Assembly: GCA_030598425.1 (NCBI GenBank) | Contig: JAUVPY010000102.1 | Coordinates: 1-7,877, forward strand | Length of the DNA stretch: 7,877 nucleotides | Direction of reading: 5' to 3' | Origin: Anaerolineae bacterium | Lineage (GTDB): Bacteria; Chloroflexota; Anaerolineae; 4572-78; NAK82 | Shown here: one piece after another, positions 1 through 6,008 of the stretch | How the letters are laid out: each line of letters starts with the position of its first letter | How positions within the stretch are numbered: the stretch's first letter is position 1 | Notes under the pieces: generated by a model | What the model saw: the letters and a program-made list of their open reading frames with translations, nothing else | What the model was told of the DNA's origin: nothing | Databases searched by the model: none | Program-made: the position numbers and the translations under genes

Positions 1-244
1 CCTGGCCAAAGAACTTGGCGGTCGTAATATCACTGTCAACGCCGTGGCGCCGGGTTTCATTGAGACTGAGTTGACGGCCGATCTGCCCCAGGAACTACAG
101 GATTGGGGTGTGCAGATGACGCCGTTGGGCAGGTTCGGGCAGCCAGAAGATGTTGCCAGGGCCGTCGCTTTTTTGGCCTCCGACGAAGCCAGTTTCGTCA
201 CCGGGCACGTGCTCTCGGTAGACGGCGGCATGGTGATGCACTAG
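1..244 (+). CDS. Short-chain dehydrogenase/reductase, FabG-like (3' end only)
   Basis: This is the C-terminal part (about 80 residues, reading from base 2) of a classical SDR oxidoreductase, a cytosolic NAD(P)H enzyme. The visible part has the typical RNITVNAVAPGFIET block after the catalytic helix, then PLGRFGQPEDVARAVAFLASDEASFVTG and the closing VDGGMVM. These are hallmarks of 3-oxoacyl-ACP reductase (FabG) and its close relatives. The Rossmann motif and the catalytic Ser-Tyr-Lys lie off the left edge, so the substrate cannot be settled. Many SDRs of other pathways look the same in this region. It ends with TAG and is followed by 136 nt of non-coding DNA with a promoter-like signal, so it probably does not belong to the next operon. 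Confidence 0.9.
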   Translation, partial: LAKELGGRNITVNAVAPGFIETELTADLPQELQDWGVQMTPLGRFGQPEDVARAVAFLASDEASFVTGHVLSVDGGMVMH

Positions 245-258
245 AAGTTTGGCTGGGG

Positions 259-291
259 TTTGCATAATCGGTAGTACCGTGGTAATATAAT
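259..291 (+). promoter_or_regulatory. Candidate promoter for the asp23-nusB-tat run, with a palindrome in its spacer
   Basis: A TTTGCA hexamer (259-264; 4 of 6 to the -35 consensus) lies 18 nt before TAATAT (283-288), which is preceded by TG in the extended -10 position (280-281). A perfect TATAAT overlaps it at 286-291. The spacer holds an exact odd palindrome CGGTA-G-TACCG (269-279), which could be an operator. This is pattern matching only, although the position in the gap before the Asp23 gene is sensible. Confidence 0.4.
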
Positions 292-359
292 ATCACATTT
301 TAACTTTTGTTCTTGGAAGCCTTGGGTGAGTTTTAGAAAAGCGTTGTAGGCTTGCGAGC

Positions 360-372
360 GCTCTTTAAGAGC
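360..372. repeat. Small perfect palindrome just before the Asp23-family start
   Basis: GCTCTT-T-AAGAGC is a 13-nt perfect inverted repeat ending 8 nt before the ATG at 381. It could be an operator or could occlude the weak AAGGG (373-377), the only ribosome-binding-like sequence near this start. The 1-nt centre makes an RNA hairpin unlikely unless the stem opens at the tip, so a protein-binding site is the more natural reading. Confidence 0.4.
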
Positions 373-380
373 AAGGGCTT

Positions 381-734
381 ATGGAACAAGCTCTCGGTAC
401 CGTAACAATTCATCCCACTGTGCTCACTACCGTTGCCCGCCTCACGACGTTGGCAACGCCCGGGGTTGCCCGCATGGGTGATGAGCGGCGGCTGAATGTT
501 GAGCGAGTGCTGTGTCGGCCTGGGAGGGCAGGCGGCGTGGACCTATGTATCAACGACAACGCCGTGACCGTAGACCTCCACGTGGTCGCCGAATCCGAGG
601 CCAACCTGCTGCGGCTGGGGCAAGCGCTGCAAAGCGAAGTCAGCCGGGCTATTCAAGACATGGTCGGTATGGAGGTGTTGGCAGTCAACGTTCATGTCCA
701 GGACGTGGACTTCCCTCTCCTTTGGAGTAACTGA
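381..734 (+). CDS. Asp23/Gls24 family protein
   Basis: This 117-aa soluble protein belongs to the Asp23/Gls24 (DUF322) family. The family pattern is complete: G-T-V-x-I near residue 7, a helix leading to TPGVARM (about 27-32), a central strand [10 protein letters not shown], the helix with [20 protein letters not shown], and the closing [13 protein letters not shown]. In Firmicutes the founding members are alkaline-shock or envelope-stress proteins held at the membrane by AmaP. Relatives encoded next to nusB are common and have no proven role. No AmaP or DUF2273 partner is seen here. No membrane segment or signal peptide is present. The next gene, nusB, starts 113 nt downstream, probably on the same transcript. 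Family assignment is firm; the function is unknown. Confidence 0.87.
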   Translation: MEQALGTVTIHPTVLTTVARLTTLATPGVARMGDERRLNVERVLCRPGRAGGVDLCINDNAVTVDLHVVAESEANLLRLGQALQSEVSRAIQDMVGMEVLAVNVHVQDVDFPLLWSN

Positions 735-847
735 ATTCAGTAGAGCAGACCCTTCTTGGAGCAGCCGGGCATGTCTTGGCTGTGGGCGTAATGGCCGAAG
801 GGTTAGAGTACTCGCACACTTACAAATCTTGGCGGAGGGCAACGCGT
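735..847 (+). other. Non-coding spacer between the Asp23-family gene and nusB
   Basis: No convincing gene or promoter lies in these 113 nt. The nusB frame stays open back to a GTG at 776, but the added residues resemble no NusB and lie upstream of the good ribosome binding site at 834-839. A weak 5-bp stem (CAGCC with GGCTG, loop of 11 nt) can be drawn near 762-782. I see no boxA-like antitermination site that I would defend. Confidence 0.4.
834..839 (+). promoter_or_regulatory. Ribosome binding site fixing the nusB start
   Basis: GGAGGG lies 8 nt upstream of the ATG at 848. This supports that start over the in-frame GTG at 776, which has no comparable site. Confidence 0.7.
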
Positions 848-1294
848 ATGAAAGCACGTCGTCGCGCCCGTGCAGTCGCACTTCAGGGACTTTATGAGCT
901 TGATTTCACCCGGCACAGCCCCGAGTACGCATTGGGCTGCCGGCTTAGAGATCGCCCTATGTCAGCATCTGCGACAGCGTTCACCTTTCACCTGGTAGAA
1001 GGGGTCGTGGACCGCAAGTCAGAACTTGACCTGGTGATGGCAGAACTGGCGCCCGAGTGGCCAGTGGACCAGATTGCGGTGGTAGACCGCAACATCCTGC
1101 GCATTGCTATCTACGAGCTCCTCTTTGATTCAGATATCCCACCCAAGGTCGCCATTAACGAAGCAGTCGAACTGGCTAAGCTATTTGGCAGTGATAGCTC
1201 GCCCCGCTTTGTGAACGGTGTGTTGGGCAGTCTGGCAAGTCGCGGACGTGAGCACATCCTTGCAACGTTGACTCCACAAGCATCGAAGGCGTGA
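848..1294 (+). CDS. nusB: Transcription antitermination factor NusB
   Basis: This 148-aa all-helical RNA-binding protein pairs with NusE (S10) on boxA RNA in rRNA antitermination complexes. It begins with the typical basic N-terminus [19 protein letters not shown] (residues 2-20). It also carries the family core: [15 protein letters not shown] (79-93), [33 protein letters not shown] (98-130) and a short variable tail. Length is normal for NusB (about 130-160). ATG 848 is chosen because GGAGGG precedes it at good spacing and because family homology begins there. Only 3 nt separate its stop from the Tat gene that follows, so the two are very likely cotranscribed. Recognition is by motif and length; confidence is high. 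Confidence 0.95.
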   Translation: MKARRRARAVALQGLYELDFTRHSPEYALGCRLRDRPMSASATAFTFHLVEGVVDRKSELDLVMAELAPEWPVDQIAVVDRNILRIAIYELLFDSDIPPKVAINEAVELAKLFGSDSSPRFVNGVLGSLASRGREHILATLTPQASKA

Positions 1295-1297
1295 TTT

Positions 1298-1762
1298 ATG
1301 GATTTTTTGGGCATCGGCCCACTAGAACTTATTGTCGTCTTGATCATTGCGTTTATCGTCGTTGGCCCGGAACGGTTACCTGAATTAGCACGATCAGTCG
1401 GAAAGACTATGCGTGAGGTGCGCGCTCTATCGCAGGGTCTTACTAACGAGTGGCAAAGAGAGATTGACAGTGTGTCCAAGACTGAGACGGGCGAAGGACT
1501 CCAGGAATCGCTGACTAGGCCATTCAAAGAGGCTCAGGCTGAACTGGAGCAAGCCTTCACCAAACCCCTCGGTGGCACAGGTGAAGGTCTACAGGAAACG
1601 TTGACCAAGCCATTTAAGGATGCTCAGGCTGATCTGGAGCAAGCCCTCAGCCCATCGTCCACATCACCATCTGATGCCACTGCCGAGCCGGCCTCTCTTG
1701 AAGCTTCACCTGCAGAACAACCCGACACCCTGAACGGCGACGTCGAGAATGTCGACACCTGA
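1298..1762 (+). CDS. tatB: Twin-arginine translocase TatA/TatB-family protein (TatB-like) with duplicated helix
   Basis: This 154-aa inner-membrane component of the Tat system, which exports folded proteins, has one N-terminal membrane helix (about residues 8-22). It carries an acidic residue early in that helix (GPLELIVV), a GPERLP hinge (23-28), an amphipathic helix to about residue 59, and an acidic, Pro/Ser-rich tail. GPxRLP and the NEWQREI stretch after the amphipathic helix fit TatB better than TatA, but the families intergrade and this may serve both roles, since no second small Tat gene is seen here. Residues 65-87 and 95-117 are an imperfect 23-aa tandem duplication (30-aa period). 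Ribosome binding site GAAGG (1285-1289) lies 8 nt before the ATG. The end overlaps tatC by 14 nt, suggesting translational coupling. Confidence 0.88.
   Translation: MDFLGIGPLELIVVLIIAFIVVGPERLPELARSVGKTMREVRALSQGLTNEWQREIDSVSKTETGEGLQESLTRPFKEAQAELEQAFTKPLGGTGEGLQETLTKPFKDAQADLEQALSPSSTSPSDATAEPASLEASPAEQPDTLNGDVENVDT
1490..1648 (+). repeat. Internal 90-bp-period duplication in tatB
   Basis: Two 69-bp units (1490-1558 and 1580-1648) encode nearly the same 23 residues, starting GEGLQE and ending in LEQAF or LEQAL. By eye they differ at 12 of 69 bases. Five differences change the residue, all conservatively (S/T, R/K, E/D, E/D, F/L), and seven are silent. The unit is a charged amphipathic helix. 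Confidence 0.85.
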
Positions 1763-2513
1763 TACCCCCTCCCTCCAAGATCCCGAGGCCCTCCCGGCCG
1801 AGGAATTTGAATCTCAAATGGGCTTGATGGAGCACCTGACGGAGTTGCGCGACCGTCTGGTCAGAGCCTCCCTTGCTTTGCTTATCGCCACGGCCTTCAG
1901 TTTCCTCTTTGCCAACCGGCTTGTGGGATTCCTGACCATACCGCTTGGGGGCCGAGAGATGCTACAGTCCATTGAGGTCACCGAAAACGTCGGCATCTTT
2001 ATGCGCGTCTCTCTCATCAGCGGGTTCGTGTTGGCCATGCCGGTCATCGTTTATCAGTTTATCCGCTTTCTCGTGCCCGGTCTGACGAAAGAAGAGCGCC
2101 GTTATCTGTGGATCATTGTCCCCAGCGCTTCGCTGCTTTTTCTGCTGGGCGTGGCCTTTGCCTACTTTGTGATGCTGCGCGCTGCACTGCCTTTTCTCCT
2201 CGGCTTTCTCGGTATCCCTACCGCCCCTCGGCCCCAGTCTTATTTTGGCTTTGTCGCGCGGCTGACGTTTTGGATTGGTATCAGTTTCCAGACTCCGCTG
2301 ATCCTTGCCTTTTTGGCCCGGCTGGGCGTCATCTCGCCGGAGACCCTCAAGAAGAATCGCAAATATGCTATCGTCGGCATCGCTCTTATTGCTGCTGCCA
2401 TTACCCCAACTGTGGATCCTGTGAATATGCTGCTGGTTATGGCACCACTCTTTCTCCTCTATGAGTTGGGCGTCCTCCTCTCACGCCTGACCTATCGTCC
2501 GCGCCAAGTATAG
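1749..2513 (+). CDS. tatC: Sec-independent protein translocase TatC
   Basis: This 254-aa polytopic membrane protein is the twin-arginine signal-peptide receptor of the Tat translocase. It shows the cytoplasmic N-terminal MEHLTELRDRLVRA (27-40), several hydrophobic spans (about 41-63, 84-106, 118-145, 168-190, 205-219, 226-246), the loop LVPGLTKEERRY (108-119), and the C-terminal AITPTVDPVNMLL and LYELGVLLSRL. Length is typical. ATG 1749 lies inside the end of tatB and has only a weak site, consistent with coupling; ATG 1818 (residue 24) would still give a full TatC core and is a possible alternative start. In the fourth-to-fifth-span region the usual F-E-x-P reads FQTP (Gln181), so the membrane-buried glutamate of E. 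coli and Aquifex TatC is replaced by glutamine. Confidence 0.96.
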   Translation: MSTPDTPSLQDPEALPAEEFESQMGLMEHLTELRDRLVRASLALLIATAFSFLFANRLVGFLTIPLGGREMLQSIEVTENVGIFMRVSLISGFVLAMPVIVYQFIRFLVPGLTKEERRYLWIIVPSASLLFLLGVAFAYFVMLRAALPFLLGFLGIPTAPRPQSYFGFVARLTFWIGISFQTPLILAFLARLGVISPETLKKNRKYAIVGIALIAAAITPTVDPVNMLLVMAPLFLLYELGVLLSRLTYRPRQV

Positions 2514-2533
2514 ATCTGATACGCATGATCGCG

Positions 2534-2566
2534 GGGCGTTTGGTGTACGACCATACGCCCTTTCTT
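2534..2566 (+). terminator. Hairpin with T-rich tail after tatC (terminator or attenuator)
   Basis: GGGCGT (2534-2539) pairs with ACGCCC (2555-2560) and TGGT (2541-2544) pairs with ACCA (2550-2553). One T-T mismatch separates the two stems, the loop is GTACG, and TTTCTT follows directly. This has the shape of an intrinsic terminator, with a mixed T tract. It ends only 14 nt before the AAGGAG site of the next gene, so it could act as an attenuator or RNA processing/stabilising stem instead. Confidence 0.6.
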
Positions 2567-2580
2567 ACTCACTTTGTCGA

Positions 2581-2586
2581 AAGGAG
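2581..2586 (+). promoter_or_regulatory. Strong ribosome binding site of the COG2403 GTPase gene
   Basis: AAGGAG sits 9 nt before the ATG at 2596 and fixes this start. It is the best Shine-Dalgarno match in the window. An ATG at 2525 in another frame opens only a short shadow ORF. Confidence 0.75.
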
Positions 2587-2595
2587 ATTTCTTCA

Positions 2596-3921
2596 ATGGA
2601 GAAGACTCGTGTGCTCATCATGGGAGCCGCCGGCCGCGACTTCCACAATTTTAATGTGTTCTTTCGGGATAACGAAGGCTACGATGTCGTGGCCTTCACC
2701 GCAACCCAGATTCCCAACATTGAGGGACGAGTTTATCCGTCTCAATTAGCGGGATCGCTCTACCCGCAGGGCATCACTATCTACCCGGAGGAAGAGCTGG
2801 GTGATTTAATTGGCGATCTCAAGGTTCAGCAGGTCGTATTCGCCTATTCCGACGTGCCCCACGAATATGTGATGCACAAAGCCTCACAGGTTCTGGCTGC
2901 CGGTGCCGATTTCCGACTGATGGGAGCCGAAGGCACGATGCTCAGAAGCAGTAAGCCGGTTGTATCCGTCGGCGCTGTGCGTACCGGCGCGGGCAAAAGT
3001 CAAACCACTCGCCGCGTGTCCGATATCCTCAAAGAGATGGGCAAACGGGTGGTCGTGGTGCGTCACCCCATGCCCTACGGTGATCTGGCGGCCCAGGCGG
3101 TGCAACGTTTCGCCGATTACGGCGACCTGGACCGCCACGATTGCACCATCGAAGAGCGAGAGGAATACGAGCCCCACCTTGATCGAGGGAGTATTGTCTA
3201 CGCCGGGGTAGATTATGACGCTATTCTGCGTCAGGCTGAGGCGGAGGCCGATGTCGTATTGTGGGACGGCGGCAACAACGACTTTCCCTTCTTCCGGCCC
3301 GACCTCCACATCGTCGTGACCGATCCACATCGAGCTGGCCACGAGGCCGGCTATCATCCCGGCGAGGCCAATCTGCGAATGGCGGATGTGGTGGTCATCA
3401 ACAAGATTGATACCGCTGACCTGGCCGAGACGTCCAAAGTGCGCGCCAGTATCGAGCGGCTGTCGCCGGATGCGGTGGTCGTGGATGCCGCGTCCCCCAT
3501 CTTTGTAGACGACCCAAGCTGTATCCGTGGCAAGCGCGTACTGGTCATCGAGGATGGTCCCACCCTCACCCACGGTGAGATGGCTTACGGGGCCGGTATC
3601 GTCGCCGCGTGGCGCTTTGGCGCGGTCGAGATCATTGACCCACGACCCTATGCGGTGGGCAGTATTGCCGAGACGTTCGAGAAGTACCCTCAAACCGGTC
3701 CGCTGTTACCGGCAATGGGTTATGGCGCAGGGCAAATCGAAGACCTCGAAGCGACCATCAACGCCACCCCGTGCGATGCAGTTATCGCCGCCACCCCCAT
3801 CGACTTGGGGCGGGTGCTGCGTAACGTCAAGCATCCTATGGACCGGGTACGCTACGAATTGCAGGAGATCGGTCGTCCCACCCTGACCGACGTCCTGGCT
3901 GAATGGTGGGAGAGTGACTAG
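2596..3921 (+). CDS. COG2403-type P-loop GTPase, 'cyclic 2,3-diphosphoglycerate synthetase' family
   Basis: This soluble 441-aa protein has three parts. An N-terminal dinucleotide-fold-like domain opens with VLIMGAAGRDFHNFN (6-20). A central SIMIBI-like P-loop domain has RTGAGKSQTTRR (129-140), an acidic LWDGGNNDFPFF (222-233) in the Walker-B region and VVVINKID (265-272), whose NKxD is the guanine-specificity motif. The C-terminal part ends in HPMDRVRYELQEIGRP (413-428). This matches the family named after the cDPG synthetase of Methanothermus fervidus, which cyclises 2,3-diphosphoglycerate with ATP. Many bacterial members are annotated only as GTPase, and the bacterial reaction is not established. 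The NKxD motif argues for GTP. It has its own strong ribosome site, follows a hairpin and converges on the lar operon. A metallochaperone-like role is conceivable but unproven. Confidence 0.85.
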   Translation: MEKTRVLIMGAAGRDFHNFNVFFRDNEGYDVVAFTATQIPNIEGRVYPSQLAGSLYPQGITIYPEEELGDLIGDLKVQQVVFAYSDVPHEYVMHKASQVLAAGADFRLMGAEGTMLRSSKPVVSVGAVRTGAGKSQTTRRVSDILKEMGKRVVVVRHPMPYGDLAAQAVQRFADYGDLDRHDCTIEEREEYEPHLDRGSIVYAGVDYDAILRQAEAEADVVLWDGGNNDFPFFRPDLHIVVTDPHRAGHEAGYHPGEANLRMADVVVINKIDTADLAETSKVRASIERLSPDAVVVDAASPIFVDDPSCIRGKRVLVIEDGPTLTHGEMAYGAGIVAAWRFGAVEIIDPRPYAVGSIAETFEKYPQTGPLLPAMGYGAGQIEDLEATINATPCDAVIAATPIDLGRVLRNVKHPMDRVRYELQEIGRPTLTDVLAEWWESD

Positions 3922-4010
3922 ATAGTGTTGAAACTTGAATTGGCACCAGAGAGACATCATCAGACTCTTCGCTGGAGCCCCAGAGGGCTAGGACCAAATG
4001 TCAACACGGC
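3922..4010. other. Convergent spacer with inverted repeats between the GTPase gene and larC
   Basis: The two stop codons face each other across 89 nt. A 5-bp hairpin AGCCC-CAGA-GGGCT (3976-3989) lies near the middle. GTGTTGA (3925-3931) is matched exactly by TCAACAC (4001-4007), and further imperfect pairing inside could close a long arm. Neither structure has a T run on either strand, so a classical bidirectional terminator is not shown, but the symmetry suggests 3'-end structures for both transcripts. Confidence 0.35.
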
Positions 4011-5204
4011 CTAGACAAAGGCCTTGGCCGCCTCTTCGGCGGCGCGATAGACTTCGCGCAAGGGGACGCCGCTCGCCTTGGCCAGCCGCCGGCAATCCTC
4101 ATACTCGGGCGCGGCTTTGACCTGACCATCGCCCAGACTGGCCACCTTGACGCGCACCGAGCCGTAGGGCGTCTCGACGGTGTGGGTTGTCCGGGCCAGG
4201 CAATGGCGTGTCACCAACTGTTGCCGCACCCCCAGGGTGCTGGTTTCAGCGAACAGGATGGCCATCAGCGCATCGGCGTCGGCGGGTTGGCAGAGGACGC
4301 GCACCAGCGTCGCCGGGCGGTTCTTTTTCATCTGGATCGGGGACAGGAAGACGTCCAGCGCGCCAGCATCGAAGAGACGGGCCATCACGTAATCGTAGAT
4401 CTCGGGGTTCAGGTCGTCAACGTTGGTCTCGAGCGACGTCAACGTCTCGGCGATGGCTCCGTCGGGCGTCGCCCTCTCGCCCACCAGCAGGCGCAGCACG
4501 TTGGGGATAGGCAGATCGCGGCCCCCAGCTCCATAGCCGACGGCCGCCAACGTCATGGGCGGGATGGGGCCAAAGGCGGTCGCCAGCGAGGAGAGAATCA
4601 CTGCCCCCGTGGGGGTGACCAGTTCCACCTCCAGGTCAACCCCTACCAAAGGAATGCCCTCCCCCGAAGCGGCCCCCTGGGCCAAAAGCGCAAGCGTGGC
4701 TGGTGCGGGCAACGGGATTGACCCATGGTCGCCGCGCACAAACCCACGCCCCATCGGCAGCGGGGATGCGTAAACTCGCTCGATACCCAACGCCTCCAAA
4801 CAGACCAACGCACCGACCACGTCCACGATAGTGTCCACGCCACCCAGTTCGTGCAGGTGTACCTGATCGAGGGACGTGTCGTGGATACCCGCTTCCGCTT
4901 CACCCAATCGCCGGAAGATGGCTGTTGCCCGCTCCTTGATGCCTGGGGAGAGGCTGCTCTTCGTGATGATGGCCTCGATCTCGGGTAGGTGGCGGGTTGG
5001 CACGTCGTCAGCGACGAGCACGTCCACCTTGGTGGCGCTGAACCCATTCTTGAGAACGTGGTGACATTTCAGGTCAAAATCATCCAGCCCCAGACCGGCC
5101 AGCCCCTCGCGCAGCGTCGCCTCCGGCAGGCCAGCGTCCAGCAGCGCACCCAGGATCATATCACCGCTGGCGCCGGCGATGCAGTCGAAGTAAACAATCC
5201 TCAT
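4011..5204 (-). CDS. larC: Nickel-pincer cofactor biosynthesis protein LarC (CTP-dependent nickel insertion)
   Basis: This 397-aa cytosolic protein catalyses the last step of NPN synthesis: nickel insertion into the bisthiocarboxylate nucleotide P2TMN, using CTP. Family blocks run in order: MRIVYFDCIAGASGDMILGALLDAGL (1-26), VHLHELGGVDTIVDVVGA (115-132), GDHGSIPLPAPAT (158-170), ELVTPTGA (194-201), LETNVDDLNPEIYDYV (258-273), KKNRP (293-297), ETSTLGVR (320-327) and APEYEDC (365-371). It is one continuous frame, unlike the larC1/larC2 pair of Lactiplantibacillus joined by frameshifting. The His-rich insert of many LarC proteins is missing. The frame is open to 5408, but ATG 5204 starts at the conserved N-terminus, has AGGA just upstream and overlaps the larB stop as ATGA, so the longer start is rejected. 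Confidence 0.95.
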   Translation of the reverse strand: MRIVYFDCIAGASGDMILGALLDAGLPEATLREGLAGLGLDDFDLKCHHVLKNGFSATKVDVLVADDVPTRHLPEIEAIITKSSLSPGIKERATAIFRRLGEAEAGIHDTSLDQVHLHELGGVDTIVDVVGALVCLEALGIERVYASPLPMGRGFVRGDHGSIPLPAPATLALLAQGAASGEGIPLVGVDLEVELVTPTGAVILSSLATAFGPIPPMTLAAVGYGAGGRDLPIPNVLRLLVGERATPDGAIAETLTSLETNVDDLNPEIYDYVMARLFDAGALDVFLSPIQMKKNRPATLVRVLCQPADADALMAILFAETSTLGVRQQLVTRHCLARTTHTVETPYGSVRVKVASLGDGQVKAAPEYEDCRRLAKASGVPLREVYRAAEEAAKAFV

Positions 5205-5998
5205 CTTTCCTGATCCCCGGATTCCCTGGCTCCCCGATCCCTGATCCGCCGCAGAATTAGATGCGCGTAAAGCCCGGCCCCAAAACCGTTGTCGATGTTG
5301 ACCACGGCCACGCCGGGGGCGCAGGAATTGAGCATGGCCAGCAGTGGAGCCAGCCCATCGAAATGAGCACCGTAGCCCACGCTGGTCGGCACGCCGATCA
5401 CGGGGCATGCGACCAGCCCGCCGACGACGCTGGTCAGTGCGCCCTCCATACCCGCTACACTGATAACCACGTCAGCGCCGGAGAGACGCTCGCGCTCATC
5501 CAGCAGACGATGGACACCGGCCACGCCTACGTCGTAGGCTCTCTCGACCCGGCTGCCCGTGAACTCGGCCGTCTGGGCGGCCTCTTCGGCCACCGGCAGG
5601 TCCGACGTGCCGCCACTGACGACCATAGCATAGGGGGCGTCTCCGTCGGGCGGGGAGGGTTGAGTGCGGGCCAGATTCAGCAGGCGCGACGTGGGATCAT
5701 ACTCCGCCTGGGGCAGCCGGGACTGGATGGCGGCTGCCATCTCGGCCGTTACGCGCGTGGCCAAAACGCGATCGTGGTGCTCCCACAGCCGCTCCAGGAT
5801 GCCCGTCGCTTGCTCGGCCGTCTTGTTCTGGCAAAAGACGACCTCGGGCAGACCTTGGCGCAGCGAACGGTGCACGTCCAGCCGGGCGTAGCCAATATCG
5901 TCGTAGGGGAGGGCACGCAGGCGGTCCAGGGCCTGATCCACATCCACCTGGCCCTCCTGCACCTCAGTCAACAATCTTCTTAGTCTTTCAGCATCCAT
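5201..5998 (-). CDS. larB: Nickel-pincer cofactor biosynthesis protein LarB
   Basis: This 265-aa enzyme starts the NPN pathway. It carboxylates the pyridinium ring of nicotinic acid adenine dinucleotide and hydrolyses the phosphoanhydride, giving the biscarboxylated mononucleotide P2CMN plus AMP. The N-terminal part has YDDIGYARLDVHRSLRQGLPEVVFCQNKT (32-60). The C-terminal part is PurE/AIR-carboxylase-like: VVSGGTSDLPVAEEA (126-140), DVVISVAGMEGALTSVVGGL (176-195), PVIGVPTSVGYG (199-210), then NSCAPGVAVVNIDNGFGAG (224-242). Cys226 matches the position of the reactive cysteine shown for Lactiplantibacillus LarB. The final residues after LILRRIR (about 254-265) are low complexity and come from a short DNA repeat. 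It lies 10 nt after larE with a weak ribosome site and overlaps larC by 4 nt, so coupling within the operon is likely. Confidence 0.95.
   Translation of the reverse strand: MDAERLRRLLTEVQEGQVDVDQALDRLRALPYDDIGYARLDVHRSLRQGLPEVVFCQNKTAEQATGILERLWEHHDRVLATRVTAEMAAAIQSRLPQAEYDPTSRLLNLARTQPSPPDGDAPYAMVVSGGTSDLPVAEEAAQTAEFTGSRVERAYDVGVAGVHRLLDERERLSGADVVISVAGMEGALTSVVGGLVACPVIGVPTSVGYGAHFDGLAPLLAMLNSCAPGVAVVNIDNGFGAGLYAHLILRRIRDRGARESGDQER
5209..5247. repeat. Degenerate 7-9-bp tandem repeat across the larB-larC junction
   Basis: On the + strand the units read CCTGATCC, CCGGATTCC, CTGGCTCC, CCGATCC and CTGATCC in direct succession. They encode the Gly/Arg/Asp-rich tail of LarB, lie directly upstream of the larC start and leave that region open in both frames. 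It resembles the short G/A-rich tandem repeats of some bacterial intergenic regions. Confidence 0.55.
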
Positions 5999-6008
5999 AA
6001 GATAAATG

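Noticed and set aside
731..740. Perfect palindrome CTGAATTCAG over the end of the Asp23-family gene
   Set aside because: It is short, partly coding and without a matching partner. No function can be argued.
776..847. Earlier GTG start for nusB
   Set aside because: The added 24 residues do not look like NusB, and GGAGGG lies at good spacing before ATG 848.
2884..3693. Long antisense ORF (269 aa) opposite the COG2403 GTPase gene
   Set aside because: The sense frame is a full-length recognisable GTPase with a strong ribosome site. The antisense protein has no recognisable motif and reflects codon bias.
5205..5408. 68-residue N-terminal extension of LarC
   Set aside because: It overlaps larB, is Arg/Gly-rich without homology, and the conserved LarC N-terminus with an ATGA overlap starts at 5204.
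5261..5983. 240-aa + strand ORF across larB
   Set aside because: It lies wholly within larB, which is convincing by motif. The translation has no family features.
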